The notes beneath the pieces were generated by a model. The model saw only the letters and a program-made list of their open reading frames with translations. It had not been told where the DNA came from and ran no database searches. 64,000 bases of DNA from positions 11,339,768 to 11,403,767 of the forward strand of contig NC_081337.1 of assembly GCF_022539665.2 (NCBI RefSeq). Reading direction: 5' to 3'. How positions within the stretch are numbered: position 1 is the first letter of the stretch; each line of letters opens with the position of its first letter. Origin of the DNA: Daphnia carinata. Taxonomy: Eukaryota > Arthropoda > Branchiopoda > Diplostraca > Daphniidae. Of the stretch, positions 56,067-64,000 are shown piece by piece. The translations under genes were made by a program, and so were the position numbers.

Positions 56067-59000
56067 CTGTGTAGGCGTGCCACCCTCCCAGTACGGGAAG
56101 GGTGGGAATAGAGTGAAACTCTGTGACTGACGAACGAAGCGTCCCAATGATTAGAACATCTAACAACTCCCTCCGCGTCTCACTAGATATTTTCGTCAGC
56201 GATGTCAATAGATTGTGGGCTGGCGAAAGAAATAAAAAATAAACAAAAAAAAAAAGAAAATAAATTTAAAAAAATAAAATTTAAAAAAATGTAGAAAAAA
56301 ACATGAAAAAAAAATAAAGTAAACAGTAATATCTTTTGTTTGACATTGGTAAAAATATTGTACCAGATTTTGTTAACTTGTTTTTGTGAACTGTGTTTCT
56401 CTTCGTTTCTAGTTTACATTGTCCATTAGCCGTAAACTATACCACGTAGGTACCAGTGTTGCACGGTATTTCATTAGTGTCGTTATGCGACATCGAAGCT
56501 TAGAAAAAACATTACAGCCTGCAACATGTTACATACAAAAGATTTTCATGTATAAACATGTTTGTGCTAGCTGCATCGATTTGAAAACGAGCCTAGGTAG
56601 AGGTACTATATGGGTAACAAGGAACGCAGTCGAGCCAGCCAGGATTTCCTGAACTGACCGAACAGCCGACGACGTACCAAAATTAACCTAGCTTGCTCAA
56701 ACAAGCTCAAGGTAGGCTGCTCTACAACCGATTTTTGCTTTGTAATATCGGGTTAGCTGAAAAACAGAAAGACTGTATTCTAGAACGGGATCTGCATACT
56801 GCTGACATTGGGAAATAGAAACAATGAGATACATTTTCATAACTTTCCAAGTGTGACGTTAGCTATTCTGTGACTCCGTTTAAATGTCGGAGACCACAAA
56901 TCAGTTTGATTATCCTTAACTTCTTGTCAACAGTTTCTGTTTTTCTTTTTCTTTTTTTTTTTCAACGGATGTTGTTGTTTTCTTGGAAGTTGTTCGTCCT
57001 TGTTAACCCACAAGAGGAGAGGATGACGTGGGGGCAGATGCGTAAGAAACTTACCGTTTTTCTAGTTACACTTCAAACTTTTCAGAATGCAAAGCACTGT
57101 GGCCACACGAGCAATTGTTTTAAAATAAATTGAAAGATAGTGTCCGGATATCAAGCAAATTTAATCAAGCGTGATTCGAAAAACCAGAGGTTTACGTAAT
57201 CAGCTCTCTTGGCTACAACACCTACTAGCCAACTGCAGAGAAGACGACTTACTGTGTAGGAGAGCAAATCACTTCGATTCCAGAAGAGCAAGAGCAGTAT
57301 TAGTAGCAGCAACCGTCAGCCAGTCTGTCCTGAAAATAGACTGGCGGACGGTGGCGACGGTACCGGTTCAACTTTTGAAGAAGAAATCCCAGCAAGCGGG
57401 AACTACAGCAGCAATCTTCCGAACTCACTAGAATCGGAAAATCTCTTGTCTCTCCTCACGTCGTCTCCTTCTTTGCTTTTTAATTTTATTTCATGTTTTC
57501 ATAAGTTTTTTCCTGCGAAGTGGGTTGGACTAAAATACTTTTACAGGAAAGCACGATTCTAAGTCAGAAAAACATCAATTAAAAACGGAAAAGTTTGCCT
57601 CATTGACCGACGTTTCAAAGGAATGTGAATATTCAATGAATTTGTTGGGGAGAACAACATGAACGTCGCCTGTATGAAACATGAACGCTCTAGTCCTTGC
57701 AGACAAGCCTAAAAACTTAAATACATTTATAATGAAAGCAAAGACTAATATTCTGCATTTGAAACCCATCATGGTGCAATTTATTTTTATTTTATTTTTG
57801 TGTTTGTTTTTAACCACAGTATTATGTTACCATTTGAGAATTGTGACTCACGAGATTGAGCAGAAGAGTCGCAACATCTTTTTGAAAATCGTTAGCGCGG
57901 CGGTCTAGTTGAAACCTACTACTTAAAATAAACTGTACGGCGTTCTAACTGATCGAGCGTCGTTAAAAAGAACATATTCATTTTAGGTAATTCTTTCAAA
58001 GCTATCCGTTGAACTGAAGGCGGTTTCACAAGCGTAGACGCTAGGTAACGGGCAAATGCTGTGCGGATCGAGGGTGAGCTGATGTAGGTTGCTGCTATTG
58101 GTCGTGGTATGCTATATGTCGCTGTTTTTAGGAGGAGAAAGGGTGGTAAAGTATATATTTTGCGGCGGATCTTGCAAGGCGCGCCACATAGTTGGAATAC
58201 TGGCTTAGTCTCTCAGTGGCGCGCTGGTCTGAAAATAAACTCAAACCAAAAATAGCTCTTCAGAAAACACGCTGGATTTACCTTTCCGTATGCCACGCAA
58301 ACAGCCTCAGAAAGGATGGCTTCATATAGTACGTGACGTAAAAACAAAATATATTGAAAATGAATCTGATGCTTATCGTACCAGGATCTGACTTGGATTC
58401 GTTTAGTTTCAGTAATCGTTGTGAAATATGCCCTTGCTAACTTTATTACCCAAGCTAATTATGCAAACTAATCCTTAAGCTTAATAGAGCCATCTTTTGA
58501 GAGAAAGCCAATCTTCGGGAAAGAATGTTTTCTCTTATTGAACATTTTATAGCTGAAATGTTCGATACGTGTGTGATGTACAGCATTTTTGACGTAGATC
58601 TCCCCTCTATGGTTTTGAGATATATAAAGTATAAAGAAATGCATCGGAAATAAAAGAAAATAATACATTTACAGTATGTCGGCAATAAGACTAATTTAAG
58701 AAAACACACTAATATGTATTTAGTACAACATAAAAATATATAATACGTGGCGCCGTCCGATGTGTGCAAGACGTACAGTACTACTCGCAATTGTTAACAA
58801 CGAAAAGCAAAATAATTACCTCAGCGAGATTTACCTCTAAAAAATAAGAAACGAAATCAACGATCAGGTGAAATCCCTTCACTGTATAGGTTGTAAAATA
58901 AAATGATATGTTGGAGGCCTTTGGACAATCTGTCAACTAATGTAGAGGAACTGATAACTCATGACAAACTTTAACTATAAGACCAAATGGTTCACCTATT

Positions 59001-60780
59001 GCAAAATCTTTTAAGATCGCCTTGGTTTCGGCGAAGTACAAAATTTTTATAATGAAGATTATAAACTTTTTAAAAACATGTTGCTACGCCTAGATAACTT
59101 TTGAGCATAAACAAGTATTCTATGGGAAGCTATGATTTATTGGTTGACGACGTATGTAAATGACCTTACGCTGCTTTGGCTAATTAAATCTTCCATTCGT
59201 CGTACTTGGTGAGACCCTTGTGCTACTGCATAAGTTACGACACTGAAGGAAAAATCCTGTATGAGATAGCTAAACTTCCCTGGTTTCAAATCTTGCTTAC
59301 ACTTTAAAACGCGCTTTAAAGCGATACGTTACAATTCAATTCTTTTCAATAAAATCCATTTTAAGTAATAAAATTATTAGGCTGAGTCAAACATCGGCGT
59401 ATATACTTGATGATAAACATTGCCACGTGTTGTAGTAAAGTAAGTAATACTACTTATAAGTGGTAAAGGTCCGCTCATTCCATGAAGACCTGGACCCGTG
59501 TCTTTCCTCGAAGATCTTAATGAACCCTAGCTTTACCTAGAAAACCCCAAAGTTATGGTTGAACATAGGCCTTAGCACCCCGGGCGAGATTTACATGGTG
59601 TTAAAAGTGTACCGATCTACTGGTTGTGTTTTGCCAGTAGTGGACATCTGTATTATGTCTGTCTCTTTAAGGGCAGCATAGAAGCAGATTTTAACTATTC
59701 CGTACTCGTTCGCCCCTTGTAATAATCGGATGAAATATCGATTATAACAAATGTCCTCCATTTTCTCTAAAAAGATTTTAAAAATAGCAGACAGTTTGTA
59801 CGGAAAAAGGATTAGTAGTTCATTCATCTTTATAATCCCCACAAAGATCACTCCTAATGCGCTTCGCAAAAAAGAAAAAAAAACTCCTTCTCTCGTTTCA
59901 TTTCTTCGCAAACCCCATCATAATGCGACCGCTCAAAATAATATAGGCTTTAAGCTTGGGTATGATGCATGAACAAATTTGTCTGAAATCTGCAAAGATA
60001 TAGTTTTGTATCGAAAACTAATTTAAGGATCTCATCACTTTGTTATTGTTTTTCCTAAACTTAAAAAAAAATTTTAACATAGAGTTGACGTAACGAATAT
60101 TAAGTATGATAAATTCGTTTGAGACAGCTGGATTATAAGTATGCTCGTTGGCGTAAACATATATATATTTTTCTCATTTTAAATCACGCTTGTGTCCTAA
60201 TTGTTATAAAATTTTCACACATAAAATGAACTTTTTTCGACTTTTAAAAATTTTTCTTTGAAATATTCTACCAGACATCATGTATCGTACATTACGGCAA
60301 TACTGGAGTTGAAAAACTTGTTGTTTATAGTGGTACAAGGGTATTGTATGGGGATACAAATCTAAAGAATTGAGCTTCCCATCCCACAAACACATAAGAA
60401 AAGGCGGGCATTTTGAATATAAGCAAGACAGTGCTATTTAATTTTAAGACAATTAAATATTGTGAAATTCAATTTCATAATTACTTTCATAAAATTCTCA
60501 GCTTCCTACGGCCTTGGAAGCTATCTTATAGAAAAATCCGTTTTGTTTTAACCTCAAAAGAGAATAGAAAATTGAGAGCGTAGCAGTTGCCTAGGTAACA
60601 CGGGGATTGGCATAGAGGAAAACCCCTGCTTCATGAGACATTGTGTCAACAGTCTTCTAAAAACCGTATCTGGGAGCTCATAACTTTACAAATACATATA
60701 TCTAGATAAAAGTAGATGGGTTAAGAGGCGTTCACCTTTTTTTACATTTCTTCTTAGAGAGTTGTGTAAATTATAACTAA
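56067..60780. other. Projectin 5' flank, non-coding
   Basis: No protein-coding region is supported on either strand. The promoter and 5' UTR exon(s) of projectin should lie here or beyond the window. The interval is AT-rich, with a more GC-balanced patch at about 57200-57430. Small ORFs lack any recognisable domain. Confidence 0.55.
57253..57430 (-). other. bt: Candidate non-coding first exon of projectin
   Basis: On the minus strand a patch richer in G and C than its surroundings ends at a strong donor (ACA|GTAAGT at 57252). A splice from here to the acceptor at 56067-56068 would supply a 5' UTR. The right boundary is arbitrary. The evidence is base composition and one donor only. Confidence 0.25.
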
Positions 60781-60987
60781 GTGGAAGATTTGGAAACAGA
60801 GTTAGCGTTTGGAGCTGTTGAACAATCTAAAATACTGACGAATGGTTTGAGTTGCCGACCGGACCTTAAAACTGGCTTTGCTTATGATAATGCAAGTCTT
60901 TTCGTTGATAAGCTAACGGGAAGAGATACATTCCATGACACTGTGGGAATCGTCACACAAGACATTCTTGCTCATGGTGACGACTAG
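60781..60987 (+). pseudogene. Fragment of a repeat-associated ORF
   Basis: A 68-codon open stretch starting at GTG, so without a proper start, ending at TAG. The segment 'FAYDNASLFVDKLTGRD' followed by 'HDTVGI' resembles a motif I associate with transposon-linked hypothetical proteins in aquatic invertebrates. I cannot name the family. No promoter or neighbouring exon is visible, so it is most likely a broken copy. Confidence 0.4.
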
Positions 60988-61242
60988 TTAGCCGCGGCTG
61001 AAATGGAAGTCTAAGAGGAAATAATCATGGAATTTGGGAAGTAATTACGATTGAACCCTACCCTAATTCAAGAAATCGAGAATGCTGTCTGAACAAATGC
61101 TGGCATTGAACTTTGGAGATCACTTTCACTTACTAAAACTTCAATAGCTGTTCTGAATCTGTACTTCCTTTGGATGGTGTCCTAGTAGACACAACGTGCC
61201 GAATACTCCAATGTGGACCAAATAGAATCCACGAATAATTAA

Positions 61243-61534
61243 GGGCGCATTTTGGCGTCAACCTTTTGTTGAACCTTTTTAGTTCAACTTTTGGTCAAGG
61301 TTGACGCCAAAACGGAAGAGTTGAGCAAAAGTTGAGAAATGGGAGGAGTTGACGTTCAGTTGAAGGTCAACGGTGGTCCAGACCACCGTTGAAAAAGCTC
61401 AACTGTTTCAGTTGAACCTCCCACTGGCGTTGTCGCCAAAACGGTCGCCTAGTTGAACCATCTACCGGGCAGTTGACGCAAAAATACAAGTTCGCAAAAA
61501 AAGTTGAACTAAAAGTAGACACCAAAATGCGCCC
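61243..61534. mobile_element. 292-bp MITE with terminal inverted repeats
   Basis: The left end reads GGGCGCATTTTGGCGTCAAC. The right end, reverse-complemented, reads GGGCGCATTTTGGTGTCTAC, matching at 18 of 20 positions. A 3-bp TAA duplication flanks it (61240-61242 and 61535-61537). The interior is rich in inverted GTTGAAC/GTTCAAC motifs, with a perfect 11-bp-arm palindrome (CAACGGTGGTC / GACCACCGTTG) near the centre. There is no ORF. TAA duplications and a GGGC start fit PIF/Harbinger-type MITEs. Confidence 0.85.
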
Positions 61535-61747
61535 TAAAGATGATTTACCTTTATAAAGAGGTCCTTATTTGTAGGCAACTTGACACATCGCCAACTAGAG
61601 TGGACGTGATCCATGAGACCATGGAAAGATTTCTACGAATAATAATGTAGTGTGAATAGAGATGGATTTTCGTGGTATACGACCTTGAAATAGAAAAACA
61701 CACGGCATGCATTTAGTGAATGGAGAAGCCGAGGTGCAATAACCTCT

Positions 61748-62118
61748 TCATCGGATAGAATATTTCCACAGCTTCCTTCCGTGTTTCAAAGATGTGGGTA
61801 AATTTATTGCCGAATTCGGATCTCCATATGCTTTCATCTTCTTGACAACTGCATTGAATCGCGCTAGGGATACTATTTGGGGGGCTAAATGTCTGTTTGC
61901 TAATAAGCTGAATCCTATGTTGAGGCTGTCGGCCAGCTGGTGTAACCATTGTGAGATTTGGTTCATTGCCTCGAATGTGTCGTCCAACTGGAAGAAATAC
62001 TCGAAGTGGTCTAAGTCAAGTTCTTCTAGCTTCGCATTCCATTCTAATAATTTTGATGTAGCTGTTTGTAGGGACGAAAACTGGTCTCGGAGCTCCTTAA
62101 TCAACTGGGCATTGGCTC
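61748..62118 (-). pseudogene. env: env, middle part, of the right-edge element, truncated
   Basis: Continues in the same frame once the 327-bp LTR and one 4-bp target copy are discounted. It encodes a helical segment ('LRDQFSSLQTATSKLLEW') and ends at a stop at 61748. No membrane anchor follows, so the C-terminal half of env is missing. Confidence 0.8.
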
Positions 62119-62445
62119 TGTTGCAACTATTGCCCTCTTTCGTCTGTTTATGTTACAAGTGCTGCCATCTGAGTCCCAACTTTATATGTTACCATGTTCT
62201 ATTTCGTTATTGCTGTCTTTCCCCTAGAGGTCAGGTCGAACGTGAGTCGACCTCTGGCCTCTCTTTTAGTTAGTCTGGGACTCGGGATGTGGCCCGATGT
62301 CCGATAGGACGTTAAGAAGGAGCCTTGCATGACTGCTGGCTTCCCTTCGCGATTGTGTTGTAAATAGTATATATTGTATGTATTTTGTATGTCCTGTGTT
62401 GTAATGTCTGTGTAATTGTGTGCATAAATGAAGCAAACTGTAACA
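62119..62445. repeat. Solo LTR (327 bp) inside env
   Basis: Ends are TGTTGCAAC...CTGTAACA, with the 4-bp duplication GCTC at 62115-62118 and 62446-62449. Removing 331 bp restores the env frame exactly, which confirms the boundaries. It is a recombination remnant of a full element. The 4-bp duplication is typical of errantivirus-type gypsy integrases. The plus orientation is suggested by an ATAAAT near the right end but is not certain. It is not the same sequence as the 7311-7577 LTR. Confidence 0.9.
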
Positions 62446-63101
62446 GCTCTTGATTCCCAGAGCGATTCGTTCAGGATAGTGGCTTGTTTGTCCATAATGT
62501 GAATCATTTCTTTTCGATTAAATTTAACCTGTTGTACTTGATTGTTTAGTTCTTCTAGATCTTGCTGTGTTGACACACCAAACAGCCATTTGAGGGCTGA
62601 ACCTCCCCCGTCAATGAGGCTACGTCGATTCCTAGGGCTGGTGTTCAAGGCTTCTTTGACCGTCGCCCATTGTTCTGTCACGCTTTCTAGCTCCTTCGAG
62701 AATCCACGTAACTTGCTGCTAGTTCTTGTGGACGCTATTTTTTGGGGTCGAGAACCTTGCTGCTTCCATTTATCTGCCACTGCCTGCTGCTGAAGTATTT
62801 TTTGTTGCAAGTACGCCATTGCAGCCCCTGCCGGTCCGAGGTCGAGGTCAGTTACGATTGTCCAAGCCGATTCACTGAAGGCGACGTCTATGTGTTCTTT
62901 AAAAATTGTGTTTTCTCTCAGGATAAGCGCGGTGGTCGGCGGGGGGCAGAACATTGTGAGTAGCAACACCACGAACGGTACCAGACAAGTTAGATACCTT
63001 GTCGGTGGTCTCCTATTACGCACAGGCCTTTCAGATGGCTGAACGCTGATCTGAATAGATAAATGAGCCGCGCCGTCAGAGGTCGTTGTTGGTTCGGCCA
63101 T
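62446..63101 (-). pseudogene. env: env, 5' part, of the right-edge element
   Basis: ATG at 63101. A hydrophobic signal-like segment ('LTCLVPFVVLLLTMF') is followed after about 120 residues by a basic cleavage-type site (RNRR) and 'SLIDGGGSALKWLFG', the same layout as the left-edge env but clearly diverged. The frame is open up to the inserted solo LTR. The longer ORF that runs on to 62199 reads LTR sequence, not env. Confidence 0.85.
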
Positions 63102-63254
63102 TGTGCCTTCGTCGTCTGCTACTGTTTGAGGACTGGCTGCAACAGGTACATCTTGTATTTCACTGTCTGAATTTTCTCTTTCTTTTTCAGCTACCTCCTT
63201 CGAATCGGTTGGGACTATTTCTTGCGGTGGTTGCCAGTGATTGGGAGCTTTAAA

Positions 63255-63843
63255 AAAAATTTGATGCGAATGACGTGCACTATATTCGTTTTCCCTCGCC
63301 CGGTTGCCGATATTACTTCATAATTCACTGGTGTGGTTTTCTTCAAAACTTTGTAGGGTCCTAATCAACGAGCTTTTCGGATTTTCCCACTTTTCTAAGG
63401 GGCTTATACACCAACACTAGATCTCCTCGTTGAAAGGATAGTTCGCGATGGCGTGAGTCGTACATTTCTTTCTGTTTGCTTTTTACTTCTTGCATTCTGA
63501 TGTTAACTGTTTCTTGGGCAGCCGATAATTCGGATAGTAGGCGATCAGCATAACATATTGTGGTGCCACCTTCCGGCACAAGTGGATTTGGGTGGGCGCC
63601 GAGCTCCAGGTCGATCGGCTATTTCGGTTCCCGTCCATATAGTGGAAAAAATGGGGAGTATCCTGTGAACTCCTGTATTGCTGTATTGTATGCAAAGCAT
63701 ACATATTGCAGTGTCTCGTCCCAATCGCGCTGGTCAGTACTAATGTACATTGAGAGCATTGCCGCTAATGTATGATTCATTCTTTCCACAGCTCCATTTG
63801 TTGCGTCTCTCGAAAGAGTAGCAAAAGCTTTACAGACCGACAA
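63255..63843 (-). pseudogene. pol: Pol (integrase C-terminal region), broken
   Basis: 'NGAVERMNHTLAAML' is the integrase segment around the catalytic Glu. It is followed by 'YVCFAYNTAIQEFTGYSPF' and 'RGDLVLVYKPLRKVGKSEK' of the C-terminal domain. An in-frame TAG lies at 63619-63621. After 'KSEKLVD' (stop near 63361) the GPY/F-like continuation 'GPYKVLKKTTPVNYEV' is found in another frame, so bases have been lost there. It cannot make a working integrase. Confidence 0.85.
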
Positions 63844-64000
63844 GTCTTAAAGCCCCTGGTTCCCCTGTCTTGACAAATAATAAAACTAACGAAGTTTGAA
63901 AGACTGTTGTTGCAAACTCTCGTGCAGGGGTTTGCAACAGAGAGAGATGAAAAGATGATAGATGAGGGTGAATGAAAATGACGATGATGTATGTGAAACA
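63844..64000. other. Unassigned sequence at the right edge
   Basis: No coding signal. Integrase homology is lost just to the left of this stretch, so it is probably part of another insertion that runs off the window. Confidence 0.4.

Larger units (their letters stand above)
61748..63843 (-). mobile_element. Decayed env-bearing Ty3/gypsy element, truncated
   Basis: On the minus strand the order is an integrase C-terminal part, a pol end and an env. This is the same layout as the left-edge element but a different family member. Pol holds a stop and a frameshift, env is split by a solo LTR and lacks its anchor, and no own LTR is found at the 3' side. The integrase homology begins abruptly near 63800. 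Confidence 0.85.

Noticed and set aside
57171-57431. Plus-strand ORF of 86 codons in the 5' flank
   Set aside because: No domain match. The segment is better explained, if at all, as a minus-strand leader exon.
62199-62445. Apparent C-terminal extension of the right env ORF
   Set aside because: It is translation of the solo LTR on the opposite strand. Env homology resumes only at 62118 after the LTR.

Overview
The window is nuclear DNA of an arthropod, most likely a branchiopod crustacean such as Daphnia. The species is inferred from compact introns (many of 50-80 bp), from the gene itself and from the retroelement types; it is not proven. About 47 kb of the 64 kb is one giant muscle gene on the minus strand, the titin-family kinase projectin (Drosophila bt/bent, nematode unc-22/twitchin). 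Retroelements lie at both edges.

Left edge (1-7577): the 3' part of an envelope-bearing Ty3/gypsy (errantivirus-like) element on the plus strand, with the pol end, env and a 267-bp 3' LTR. Its env is split by a complete younger Ty3/gypsy element on the minus strand (1696-6272). The younger element has identical 96-bp LTRs, a 5-bp target duplication AGTGT, a primer-binding site, a polypurine tract and one open gag-pol frame. Positions 7578-9430 hold the projectin 3' flank.

Centre (9431-56049, minus strand): I placed 69 constitutive coding exons by reading splice sites and checking phase across every junction. They give about 8,830 residues once one extra base in the second-last Ig exon group is discounted. 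The order is eight N-terminal Ig domains with a KPE-repeat (PEVK-like) segment between Ig7 and Ig8, a disordered basic linker, six more Ig domains, fourteen Fn-Fn-Ig modules, an intermediate Fn/Ig region, the protein kinase, and five C-terminal Ig domains. In the elastic N-terminal third there are two sets of look-alike, phase-0 cassette exons: three with an R-P-G-E motif and three with an R-R-x-S-L-A motif. They look like alternatively used spring or phosphorylation modules and are the most interesting signal here.

Right edge (56067-64000): about 4.7 kb of 5' flank with a possible non-coding first exon, a fragment of a repeat-type ORF, a 292-bp inverted-repeat MITE with TAA duplications, and a decayed env-bearing retroelement on the minus strand. 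That element's env is split by a 327-bp solo LTR with a GCTC target duplication, and its pol carries a stop and a frameshift. The two env-bearing elements point toward projectin from opposite sides.

No tRNA, rRNA or CRISPR array was recognised.
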